The position numbers and the translations under genes are program-made. Shown here one piece after another: positions 1-7,700 of a stretch of DNA of 8,748 bases (positions are counted from its first letter, which is position 1; each line of letters opens with the position of its first letter). The DNA is from Chloroflexota bacterium. GTDB taxonomy: Bacteria > Chloroflexota > Dehalococcoidia > JAUQQI01. The stretch covers positions 1 to 8,748 of the forward strand of contig JAUQQI010000242.1 in the NCBI GenBank assembly GCA_030549955.1. The letters run 5' to 3'. The notes under the pieces were generated by a model that ran no database searches, was not told the origin of the DNA, and worked only from the letters and a program-made list of their open reading frames with translations.

Positions 1-9
1 AAGTGCCCT

Positions 10-35
10 GGGCCAGTGCCTCGGCACACTGCCCC
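10..35 (-). terminator. GC-rich hairpin downstream of icd, possible terminator
   Basis: A dyad lies about 20 bases past the icd stop codon. Bases 14-18 (CAGTG) pair with 27-31 (CACTG), there is one C/C mismatch, and 10-12 (GGG) pair with 33-35 (CCC), around an 8-base loop. The position suits transcription termination after icd. There is no T-run after the stem on the minus strand within the window, so it is not a classical intrinsic terminator. It may be only a transcript-end stabiliser or a chance structure in GC-rich DNA. Confidence 0.3.
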
Positions 36-55
36 GGGGAACCCCGGACGCCGCC

Positions 56-1141
56 TCACGCGCCTTCCTGGATGGCCCGGATGATGGCGTCGGCCATCTC
101 CCGGGTGCCCACCGCGGTGGGGTCATCCCGGGTCGGCTTCAGGTCGTAGGTGACGTACTTGCCCTCGCGGATGACCTCGGCCACCGCCCGCTCAACCAGG
201 TCAGCGGCAGCCGTCTCTCCAAGGTGACGGAGCATCAGGACCCCGGAAAGGATCGTCGCCGTCGGATTCGACTTGTTCAGACCGGCATACTTGGGGGCGC
301 TGCCGTGCACGGGTTCAAAGACGGCGGCTTCGTCGCCGATGTTGGCCCCCGGCGCGATGCCCAGGCCACCGATGAGACCGGCGCACAGGTCCGAGATAAT
401 GTCGCCGTAAAGGTTCGGCAGGACCAGCACGTCGTACTCTTCCGGCCGCTGAACCAGCTGCATGCTCAGGTTATCAACGATCCGGTCTTCGAACTGGATA
501 TCCGGGTACTCCTGGGCAACCTCCCGGGCAACCCGGAGGAAGAGGCCGTCGGTAAACTTCATGATATTGGCCTTATGGACCGCCGTGACCTTCTTGCGAC
601 CGTTTCTGCGGGCATATTCAAAGGCCCACTTCACAATGCGACGGCTGCCCGTAACCGAGATCGCCTTAATGCTGATCCCCGAATCATCCCGGACCGGCTG
701 GCCACTCAGCTCCCGGATGACCCGAATAACCTTCTTGCACTCTTCGGTTCCCTGCTCGAACTCGACGCCGGCATAGAGGTCCTCGGTGTTCTCCCGCACG
801 ACGACGATGTCCACGTGGTCGTAGCGGGACCGGACGCCGGGGTAAAGCTTCGCCGGCCTCAGGTTGGCGTAGAGGTCGAGGGCCTTGCGAATGGCGACGT
901 TGACGCTTCTAAAGCCATAGCCTACCGGGGTGGTAATGGGGCCCTTAAGGGCAACCTTATTCCGCCGGATCGAGTCGATGACATGGTCGGGTATCGGCGT
1001 CCCGTATTTCGGGATGACGGCCTCGCCGACCTCCTGGACATCCCATTCGAACTTGATGCCAGTGGCCTCGAGAACCCGCCTGGCCGCGTCCACCACTTCC
1101 GGCCCGATTCCGTCCCCAGGGATAAGGGTGATGCGGTACAT
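56..1141 (-). CDS. icd: isocitrate dehydrogenase, short NAD(P)-type
   Basis: This 361-residue protein of the isocitrate/isopropylmalate dehydrogenase family should oxidatively decarboxylate isocitrate to 2-oxoglutarate in the cytoplasm, or run in reverse in a reductive TCA cycle. Visible signatures are the N-terminal IPGDGIGPE (7-15), the isocitrate-specific S79-x-N81-x3-R85, R95 in YANLRP, R117 in [10 protein letters not shown] with Y124, K190 in the VHKANIMK segment, and metal-binding D223, D247 and D251 (YGDIISD). The SxNxxxR pattern argues against LeuB (isopropylmalate) and homoisocitrate enzymes. The length matches short NAD-type enzymes rather than the ~416-residue E. coli form. The cofactor region HGSAPKYAG (279-287) instead carries the Lys-Tyr pair of NADP enzymes, with Y332 also matching, so coenzyme choice is uncertain. 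The ATG start is fixed by GGAGGTGA three bases upstream. It is transcribed alone, divergently from tRNA-Gln. Confidence 0.88.
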   Translation of the reverse strand: MYRITLIPGDGIGPEVVDAARRVLEATGIKFEWDVQEVGEAVIPKYGTPIPDHVIDSIRRNKVALKGPITTPVGYGFRSVNVAIRKALDLYANLRPAKLYPGVRSRYDHVDIVVVRENTEDLYAGVEFEQGTEECKKVIRVIRELSGQPVRDDSGISIKAISVTGSRRIVKWAFEYARRNGRKKVTAVHKANIMKFTDGLFLRVAREVAQEYPDIQFEDRIVDNLSMQLVQRPEEYDVLVLPNLYGDIISDLCAGLIGGLGIAPGANIGDEAAVFEPVHGSAPKYAGLNKSNPTATILSGVLMLRHLGETAAADLVERAVAEVIREGKYVTYDLKPTRDDPTAVGTREMADAIIRAIQEGA

Positions 1142-1144
1142 TGG

Positions 1145-1152
1145 TCACCTCC
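1145..1152 (-). promoter_or_regulatory. strong ribosome binding site of icd
   Basis: On the minus strand GGAGGTGA is followed by CCA and the ATG. This is near-perfect complementarity to the 16S rRNA 3' end at normal spacing, and it decides the icd start. Confidence 0.85.
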
Positions 1153-1174
1153 GCTGTAAAGGATTTCCCGGCCC

Positions 1175-1203
1175 ATTATACCGCAGCCATTGACCCGGTC
1201 GAA
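1175..1203 (-). promoter_or_regulatory. predicted sigma-A type promoter for icd
   Basis: On the minus strand a perfect TATAAT lies at 1175-1180. A TCGACC box (4 of 6 matches to TTGACA) lies at 1198-1203, exactly 17 bases upstream. Transcription would start near 1168 and give a leader of about 27 bases that already contains the ribosome binding site. One arm of the inverted repeat at 1185-1229 falls within the spacer, where a bound protein could block or remodel the promoter. The start site is predicted only. Confidence 0.65.
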
Positions 1204-1229
1204 GACACCAATAGCCGGGGTCAATGGCT
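1185..1229. repeat. 12-bp perfect inverted repeat between divergent promoters, candidate operator
   Basis: AGCCATTGACCC at 1185-1196 is the exact reverse complement of GGGTCAATGGCT at 1218-1229, with a 21-base centre. Arm centres are 33 bp apart, close to three helical turns. The whole structure lies between the predicted icd start (about 1168) and tRNA start (about 1251), so neither promoter would transcribe it. A DNA-level role, such as an operator for a dimeric regulator, is therefore more likely than an RNA hairpin. One arm sits in the icd promoter spacer. The other overlaps the expected -35 region of the tRNA promoter. The regulator is unknown. Confidence 0.55.
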
Positions 1230-1238
1230 CGGATGGCT

Positions 1239-1244
1239 TATAAT
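1239..1244 (+). promoter_or_regulatory. -10 element of the tRNA-Gln promoter
   Basis: A perfect TATAAT lies 9 bases before the mature 5' end of tRNA-Gln. Initiation would be expected about 7 bases on, near 1251, leaving almost no 5' leader for RNase P to remove. At 16-18 bp upstream (1215-1222) there is only a G-rich sequence with no recognisable -35 box. Either the promoter relies on its -10 alone or it is helped by a factor at the overlapping inverted-repeat arm (1218-1229). Confidence 0.6.
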
Positions 1245-1253
1245 CAAAAGCGG

Positions 1254-1324
1254 TGCGGGGTGGTGTAACGGTAACACATCGGACTTTGGATCCGAAGTTC
1301 CAGGTTCGAATCCTGGCCCCGCAG
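1254..1324 (+). tRNA. tRNA-Gln (anticodon UUG)
   Basis: The full cloverleaf can be folded by hand. The acceptor stem is TGCGGGG (1254-1260) with CCCCGCA (1317-1323). The D stem is GTGT (1263-1266) with ACAC (1274-1277). The anticodon stem is TCGGA (1279-1283) with TCCGA (1291-1295) around loop CTTTGGA, so the anticodon is TTG, reading CAA. The variable region is 4 bases, and the T stem is CCAGG (1300-1304) with CCTGG (1312-1316) around TTCGAAT. The U1-A72 pair and the G73 discriminator are typical of bacterial tRNA-Gln. The following bases are CCG, so the terminal CCA is not fully encoded and must be added. It stands alone, with no second tRNA in the window. Confidence 0.96.
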
Positions 1325-1404
1325 CCGTCCCCCCGGTCGTGTGGTGCAATTCGCCGGGCAGGCGGTAACAGGTACCACCCCACAGCATCCGGCGTCCGGA
1401 ACTG

Positions 1405-1803
1405 ATGGTGCTGGCTGGACCGGGCCTTCTGATCCTGAGGGCCGCCAGCGGAGCGCTCTCAGGCCGCGGCTGGGAACCGCCAAACGCGCCCTGGGCGGCT
1501 CCGACGCCTCCGCCCGTCAACCTCGCCGCGCTCAAGGAGCTGCCGGAACGGCCGCTGGCTCCGGCTGACGGCCCGGCGCTCGTTAGGGGTTGCCCTGGAG
1601 CGTATCCGAACTGGAGCCCTACTTTGCGGCCCAGCTCAACGCCGCCGGCTGGACCCGGTCAGGAAGCGCCGCCCAGGGTGCCGTCGCCTGGAGCCTGTGG
1701 CAGGTACCGGGCGAAGGCAACTGGCAGAGCCTGCTCTACGTGGCCGAAGGGCCCGGCCAGAAGAGCCGGTGGCTTCACGTCCCGGTCGAGGCCGGCAGGT
1801 TAG
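1405..1803 (+). pseudogene. small hypothetical gene split by a frameshift
   Basis: I do not recognise this product. Two adjacent plus-strand frames both look coding, with strongly GC-biased third positions. Frame 1 starts at ATG 1405 with a short hydrophobic segment (VLAGPGLLIL), then a proline-rich linker and LPERPLAPADGPALVRG to about 1590. Frame 2, open from after a TAG at 1584-1586, reads SELEPYFAAQLNAAGW and then a Trp-rich stretch ending near LHVPVEAGR at 1800. One extra G in the GGGG run at 1586-1589 would fuse them as ALVRGLPWSVSELEP. Frame 2 itself runs on to a TGA/TAG-type stop at 1962-1964, inside korB on the opposite strand, and that tail is probably meaningless. The product could be a small membrane-anchored or exported protein. 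A sequencing error or a true pseudogene are both possible. No good Shine-Dalgarno sequence precedes 1405. Confidence 0.45.
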
Positions 1804-2744
1804 CGGAGGGCTTCGATAAGCTCGGTTACGTCCCGACGGAACGGGTCGGTGCGGGCGAGGGGAACTTCCCCCAGGATGCCCTTCGCCCGAAGCCGGTCCT
1901 CCAAGGTCGGAAGGCTGACCTGGTAGAAAACACCGATGGGAATCCGGTCGCCCCACTCGTATGACTTGGCGATAGCCGCGAGCTGTTTCACCCGGACCTC
2001 CTCGGGGTCGTCGGGGTTCTTCACCACCGGGTCGAAGCCGGTCTCCTCCAGCCGGTAAAGCCTCGACTGACGGCCGGGCCGGTCAAGCCCCAGAAACCAT
2101 TCCTTCGTGTGGATGTCGTTATATGTCGGGCAGGTCTGCAGCACGTCAATAAAGGCGCTCCCCCGGTGGGTGATCGCCCGGGCAATCAGGTCACCCAGAT
2201 GCTTCACATCCAGGGCGAAGCCCCGGGCCACGAAGGTATAGCCGGCCCCGACGGCAAGGGCAATCGGGTTTATGGCCTGCTGAACGTTCTCTTCAGGCAT
2301 CGATTTGGTCTTTGCCCCCTGCGCCAGGGTCGGGGCAGCCTGGCCCTTGGTGAGACCGTAAACCTCGTTGTTGAAAACTATGTACGTCAGGTCGACGTTG
2401 CGCCGGCCAGCGTTGATAAAGTAGCCTGCCCCGATGCCGTAGCCGTCGCCGTCGCCCCCGACCGCAATCACCGTGAGGTCGTGGTTCGCAAGCTTCAGAC
2501 CGGTGGCAAACGGCAGGACCCGGCCGTGGAGGGTATGAAACCCGTAGGCCCGAATATAATGGGGCGTTTTGCCCGAACAGCCGATCCCCGAGCAGACCGC
2601 AACCCTGTGGGGCGGAACCTGTAGCCGCTGGAGGGCCTGCTGGATGGCGGCCAGGATGCCGAAGTCGCCGCACCCAGGGCACCAGTCGCTGTGGATGTCA
2701 GCCCGGTAGTCTTTAAGTTCGTAAACTTTAAGCTCGATTGCCAT
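1800..2744 (-). CDS. korB: 2-oxoacid:ferredoxin oxidoreductase, beta subunit
   Basis: This 314-residue, thiamine diphosphate-binding subunit works with the gamma-alpha protein encoded just upstream. Together they interconvert a 2-oxoacid, probably 2-oxoglutarate, and its acyl-CoA, with ferredoxin as electron partner, in the cytoplasm. Four cysteines, C22 and C25 (CPGCG), C56 (GIGCSGK) and C205 (TCPTYN), match the [4Fe-4S] ligand spacing of Sulfolobus-type enzymes. K59, three residues after C56, matches the substrate-contacting lysine of that family. [10 protein letters not shown] (96-105) with N125 is the TPP/Mg motif. The length is normal for the family, and there is no extra ferredoxin domain. 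The ATG is preceded by AGGT at 8-base spacing, and the gap to the korA stop is 16 bases, so the two should be co-translated. Exact substrate preference cannot be read from the sequence; pyruvate or broad specificity is possible. Confidence 0.9.
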   Translation of the reverse strand: MAIELKVYELKDYRADIHSDWCPGCGDFGILAAIQQALQRLQVPPHRVAVCSGIGCSGKTPHYIRAYGFHTLHGRVLPFATGLKLANHDLTVIAVGGDGDGYGIGAGYFINAGRRNVDLTYIVFNNEVYGLTKGQAAPTLAQGAKTKSMPEENVQQAINPIALAVGAGYTFVARGFALDVKHLGDLIARAITHRGSAFIDVLQTCPTYNDIHTKEWFLGLDRPGRQSRLYRLEETGFDPVVKNPDDPEEVRVKQLAAIAKSYEWGDRIPIGVFYQVSLPTLEDRLRAKGILGEVPLARTDPFRRDVTELIEALR

Positions 2745-2760
2745 TCGCCTTTACCTGCCC

Positions 2761-4620
2761 CTATGCCTGAAGGTGGGATACCGTCAGCGTTGCCGGTCCG
2801 CCGGCGATGACCCTCTTCAGCCCCTCAACCAGCTCCTCCTGGGTGAAGGGCCGTCCATCCCACTTTAGGATTTTGCTCGGGATAGCCATCCCGGTCTGCT
2901 CGGCGATTAAGCCCCCGAGCTGGCCGCTATAGTTCTCCTCGACCAGGATCAGGTTGTTTGCCCGGCTCAGGAGCTCTTTGAGCTCGGCCGCCGGAAACGG
3001 CCGCATCAGCCGGACCTGAATGAAGTTAATTCTGATGCCTTCGGCCGAAAGCTCGTCAATGGCGTCCAGAATGGCTCCTTTTGTCGAGCCCCAGCCCACC
3101 ACCGTGTAGTCGGCATCGGCCGGCCCGTAGACCTTCAACTTGACGTCAAGGGGAATCTCCTGAGCCGCAACCTCCAGTTTTTTCATCCGCTTGGCCACCA
3201 TTTTGACCCGGTTTTCGGCCCCCTCGGTGATATGCCCCCGGGGATCGTGCTCATCGGAGGTGGTCCAGAAAATGCCGCCCTCGGTTCCGGGGACGGTGCG
3301 GGGGCTTATCCCGGTCTCCGTAAAAGCGTATCGAAGATAGGCCGACTCGGGTTGCCCGTCAGGGCTGTAATAAAGACCCCGGTCGGCCGGTGGCAAATCG
3401 TCAAGGTCAAGGTCATCCAGCGTAACGTAGGCCGCGGCCAGGTGCTTGTCCAGCAGCACAATCACCGGCAGCTGGTAGCGTTCGGCCCAGTTGAAGGCGA
3501 CGTACGCGTCGTGGACGACCTCTTCGACGTCGCCGGGGGCGACCACAATGTGGGAAAACTCCCCGTGGGCCGGTTGCAGAGCAAACCGCAGGTCGGCCTG
3601 CTCCTGCCGGGTCGGGAGGCCCGTTGACGGCCCGCCCCGTTGCCAGAGGAATACAACCGGGCCCGGCGCCTCGGTCATGGACGCAAAGCCGATTCCTTCC
3701 GCCATCAGGGTGAACCCCGGGCCCGAGGTTGACGTGGCGGCCCGAACGCCAGCATGGGCCGCCCCGACCGCCATGTTTATCGCCGAAACCTCATCCTCAG
3801 TTTGGACCACGACAAAGCCGTAGCGCCGCTGGTGAGCCTCCAGATAGACGTTTTCGTCGGTGGCCGGGCTGATCGGGTAGTAGGTCTGAAAGCCCAGCCC
3901 CGCTTTAATCTTCGCAATCGCCGCGGCCTGGACCCCCCGGACGAGGAGGGGCCGCCGGCCGTTCCGCCGGGCAAGAGCAGTTACCCGGTACGGAAAGTCG
4001 TCGGGAAAGTGGGTCTTTATGTACTCATACGCGAGTTCGGCCGCCCGGATATTTATTGCGGCCGCCTCGGCCCGCCGACCCTTAAAGCCCTCAAGGATGA
4101 CGTCGGTCAGGGCCTTGAGGTCAAAATCCAGAACCGCGGCCGAGGCGGCCACTGCAATCACGTTCTGCACTACCCGGAACCGGTTCCGTTCGGCCTCCCG
4201 ACCGAACTCCTTGAGGGCCAGCTCCAGCAGTTCGGCGTAGGGGACCGGGTAAAGTCTGAGGTCGTCCCGGCCGGGCTTGAAGCCGACCCGGCTGTTGTAG
4301 ACGACAGCTCCGCCGGGGACAACTTCGTGGACATGGCCCCGGTGGGCCGGGAATTCGTGGTGGGTATCCCCAACCAGCGTTTCCTCGTCGAGGCTGACCA
4401 GCACGTGGACCCGGCTCAGGGTACTGCGGCGGTCGGCATCGCTGATGCGCACCCGGTAGTAGCTGTGCTTGCCGACGATGTTCGAGTGGTACTCGATGTA
4501 AGCGTAGACCCGGTAGCCGCCGTGGGTGAGCGCCTTGGCGAAGGTCTCGGCCGCGACGTTGATACCGCCCCCCTGCGGCCCCCCGATGAGCCAGTTGATG
4601 TCGCCGACACTTGACGCCAT
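2761..4620 (-). CDS. korA: 2-oxoacid:ferredoxin oxidoreductase, fused gamma-alpha subunit
   Basis: This is the partner of the beta subunit at 1800-2744. From the preferred start the protein has 619 residues. Residues ~6-195 form the gamma domain, with WLIGGPQGGGINVAAETFAK near the start. Residues ~225-619 form the alpha domain with YPISPATD (248-255), the family's YPITP-like motif, then TSTSGPGF (296-303) and GGPSTGLPT. This fused order is that of the two-subunit Sulfolobus-like enzymes, with no separate delta ferredoxin subunit. The ATG at 4620 is chosen because AGGAGA lies four bases upstream. A GTG at 4641 is also in frame and would add seven residues, but it would place that ribosome binding site inside the gene. 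The 82 bases up to gltB hold only a weak promoter candidate (TTGACG at 4690-4695, AAGATT at 4665-4670), so co-transcription with gltB is plausible. Confidence 0.9.
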   Translation of the reverse strand: MASSVGDINWLIGGPQGGGINVAAETFAKALTHGGYRVYAYIEYHSNIVGKHSYYRVRISDADRRSTLSRVHVLVSLDEETLVGDTHHEFPAHRGHVHEVVPGGAVVYNSRVGFKPGRDDLRLYPVPYAELLELALKEFGREAERNRFRVVQNVIAVAASAAVLDFDLKALTDVILEGFKGRRAEAAAINIRAAELAYEYIKTHFPDDFPYRVTALARRNGRRPLLVRGVQAAAIAKIKAGLGFQTYYPISPATDENVYLEAHQRRYGFVVVQTEDEVSAINMAVGAAHAGVRAATSTSGPGFTLMAEGIGFASMTEAPGPVVFLWQRGGPSTGLPTRQEQADLRFALQPAHGEFSHIVVAPGDVEEVVHDAYVAFNWAERYQLPVIVLLDKHLAAAYVTLDDLDLDDLPPADRGLYYSPDGQPESAYLRYAFTETGISPRTVPGTEGGIFWTTSDEHDPRGHITEGAENRVKMVAKRMKKLEVAAQEIPLDVKLKVYGPADADYTVVGWGSTKGAILDAIDELSAEGIRINFIQVRLMRPFPAAELKELLSRANNLILVEENYSGQLGGLIAEQTGMAIPSKILKWDGRPFTQEELVEGLKRVIAGGPATLTVSHLQA

Positions 4621-4624
4621 GCTA

Positions 4625-4630
4625 TCTCCT
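4625..4630 (-). promoter_or_regulatory. ribosome binding site deciding the korA start
   Basis: AGGAGA on the minus strand lies four bases before ATG 4618-4620 (AGGAG with a 5-base spacer). It favours that start over the in-frame GTG at 4639-4641. Confidence 0.75.
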
Positions 4631-4702
4631 GCTCTGGTCACGTGGTAATAGACGCAACCGGTTCAATCTTCCCGCATCGACCCGGTCAGCGTCAAGGGCT
4701 GG

Positions 4703-7700
4703 TTAGTCGGCCGCTTTCTCTTCCCGGGTCGGGACTCCGCCCGGCGCGGACACCGCCTCCGGTGCCGCCTTCGGAACAACCGCCCAGAACTGACCGAGGA
4801 CTTCGGGCCAGCGGGCAAGAATCTCGGCCGCCCGGGAACTTCCGGTCAGACAGTGATGGGTTTGAACCAGCTCCCGGAGCTCCTCGGCCTCGTCCCCTTC
4901 GAGTCGCCGGATGCTCACCATATCGGGATTGTATTTGCGCGGAAAGGTCCCATCCGGGTCGAAGACATAGGCCCGCCCGTGGCTCATGCCGGCCCCAAAA
5001 TTCCGCCCGGTCGGGCCCAGGACGACGACGAGGCCCTCGGTCATGTATTCACAGCAGTGGTCGCCGGTTCCTTCAACCACCGCCACCGCCCCCGAGTTCC
5101 GGACGGCAAACCGCTCGCCGGCCCGGCCGGCCACGAAGAGACGGCCGCCGGTCGCCCCGTAAAGGACGGTGTTACCAATAATCACGTTTTCTTCCGGCCG
5201 GAAGGACGCCGACCGGGGCGGGAAGATGACGACCTCGCCGCCGCTCATCCCCTTACCGACGTAATCATTGGCCTCGCCCTCCAGGATAAGCCGGAGGCCG
5301 TTGGCGCAGAAGGCCCCGAAGCTCTGGCCGGCCGACCCGGTGAGCCGCAGCTCGATGGTACCTGGCGGGAGCCCCTGAAGCCCGTGGTGCCGGACAATCT
5401 CGCCAGCGATCCTGGCCCCAATGGTCAGGTCGGAGTTGCGGACCGCCGCCTCGTAACACACCGGCCGGCCAGCCCGAATGTAAGGTTCCAGTTCCGGCAG
5501 AACCCGGTCATCGAACCGGGGGTGGGGCGGGTCGTTGCGGTCCTGGGCCTGCCGCCGGGGAAGGGTGCGGGACGGGTCCGGGTCCTTGAGGATGGCTGAA
5601 AGGTCGACCCGGGCCGCCCGGGACCCCGTCGGCAGGTCCGACCGGGGCCGAAGCAGGTCAACCCGCCCGATGATTTCATCCAGCCGCCGGTAGCCCATCG
5701 CGGCGAGGATCTGGCGGACTTCCTGGGCGATGAACGTGAAGAAATTAATGACGTGTTCCGGCCGGCCCTTGAACCGGGACCGGACCAGGTCCTCCCGCTG
5801 GGTCGCAATTCCGGCCGGGCACGTATTCAGGTGGCACTGGCGGGCCATGTCGCACCCGATGGCCACCAGCGCGGCGGTACCGAATCCGTATTCGTCGGCC
5901 CCGAGGAGGGCGGCAATAACCACATCCCGGCCGGTCTTGAGGCCCCCGTCCGTCCGCAGGCGCACCCGGCCCCGCAGGCCATTCAACATCAGAACCTGCT
6001 GGGTTTCGGCCAGGCCCAGTTCCCACGGGCAGCCGGCATTTTTAATCGACGAAAGGGGCGAGGCACCAGTCCCGCCGTCCATCCCGCTTATCTGGATGTA
6101 ATCGGCGTAGGCCTTGGCAACCCCGGCCGCGATGGTGCCGACCCCGCTTTCGGCTACAAGCTTGACGCCGACCCGGGCCCTGGGGTTGACGGTCTTCAAG
6201 TCGTAAATGAGCTGGGCCAGGTCTTCGATGCTGTAGATGTCGTGGTGGGGCGGCGGAGAGATCAGCTGAATGCCCGGGATTGTGTGGCGGACCCGGGCGA
6301 TGAACTCCGAGACCTTGATGGCCGGGAGCTGGCCACCCTCGCCCGGCTTGGAGCCCTGGGCGATCTTAATCTCGAGCTCGTCGGCCATGGTCAGGTATTC
6401 GGTCGTCACCCCGAACCGGGCCGAGGCGACCTGCTTGACCCGGTTATTCGCCCAGTCGCCGTTGGGCAGGGGCCGGTACCAGGTCCGGTCTTCGCCCCCC
6501 TCCCCGGTATTCGTCCGGGCACCGATCCGATTCATGGCCACGGCCAGGACTTCCTGGGCGGCCCGGGAGAGGGCGCCGAGGGACATGGCCGAAACGACGA
6601 ACCGGCGCCGGATTTCCTCAACCGGCTCGACCTCTTCCACGGAAATCGGCGGCCGGTCGGAGACGATTTCCATCAGGTCCCGCAAGGACCTGAGCTGGCC
6701 AGCCCGGACGACCTGAAGGTAGTAGAGGTAGTCCTGATAGTCGCCGGTCTCAACAGCCTTATGAATGGCTTTGATGACCTCAGGATTGTAGCCGTGGTAT
6801 TCGCCGTCCCGCCGGTGGCGGACATAGCCGATATCCGGCAGCCGGTCCTTCTGCAACTGGCCCCCGAAGGCGACCCGGTGCCAGTAAAGGATATCCTCGG
6901 CCAGGTCCCGAAGGCCGACCCCCCCTAGCCGGGCCGGCGTATCCGGGAAGTAACGCTCGACAACCCTGTTGTCGAGGCCCAGTACCTCAAAGACCTGGGC
7001 ACCCCGGTAAGACCGCAGGGCCGAGATGCCCATTTTCGACATGATCTTGAGCAAGCCCTTTTCGAGGGCCGTCCGGGCGTTCTTAACGGCCCGCTCCGGA
7101 GAGACCCCGGCCAGGTCCCGCTCCGTAGTCGCCTGAGTCCGGGCTGTCTCAAAGAGGAGGTACGGGCAGACGGCCCCGGCCCCGTAGCCGACCAGGAGGG
7201 CGGCCTGGTGGATGTCCCAGACGGCCCCGGTCTCGGCCACGAGGTCGGCCCGCATCCGCTTGCCCCGACGAATCAGGTGATGGTGAACCGCCGCGACCGC
7301 CAGGAGCATCGGAATCGGCGCCTGGTCAGGCCCAACCCCGCGGTCGGAAAGAACGAGAAGTTCGGCGCCCGCGTCCACCGCCGCCTCGGCCCGGGTGCAC
7401 AGCTCCTCGACGGCCGGCTCCAGGGCATCCGGGTTGGTGGCCGGGAAAAGACACCGCAAAACCTCAACCCGGAATGGCGACCCGCCGATGAGCTTCTCAA
7501 GGTCGGCCTCGGTCAGAATCGGGCTCGGCAGGTGAATGACCCTGGCATGGTCGGCGGATTCCTCGAGCAGGCTCGGCCGCGGCCCCAGGTAAACGTCCAG
7601 GGACATGACGAGGCCTTCCCGGAACGGGTCAATCGGCGGGTTGGTCACCTGGGCGAACCTCTGCTTGAAATAGAATGACAGGGGCCGCCGGAACGTTGAC

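Noticed and set aside
224..1159. A 311-residue open frame on the plus strand opposite icd
   Set aside because: It is antisense to a clear isocitrate dehydrogenase and arises from GC-rich codon structure. It has no recognisable motif.
1190..1195. TTGACC as the -35 box of the tRNA-Gln promoter
   Set aside because: It is 43 bp from the TATAAT at 1239, far outside workable spacing; it is part of the inverted repeat.
1221..1535. Minus-strand open frames across the tRNA and the region after it
   Set aside because: They read through the antisense of tRNA-Gln; the GQDSNLE-like peptide is the well-known artefact of translating a tRNA complement.
1742..1758. GGCCG/CGGCC hairpin considered as a korB terminator
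   Set aside because: The stem is only 5 bp with no T-run, it lies in coding-like sequence, and such GC palindromes are common throughout this window.
2109..2624. A 171-residue open frame on the plus strand opposite korB
   Set aside because: It is antisense to the TPP-binding region of korB, so a shadow.
3754..4614. A 286-residue open frame on the plus strand opposite korA
   Set aside because: It mirrors conserved korA codons and has no independent coding evidence.
4665..4695. TTGACG ... AAGATT as a promoter for korA
   Set aside because: The spacer is 19 bp and the -10 matches only 3 of 6 positions, too weak to list as a feature.
5753..6928. A 391-residue open frame on the plus strand opposite gltB
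   Set aside because: It is a shadow of the FMN and central domains of gltB, with low-complexity Gly/Pro/Arg/Asp composition and no domain.
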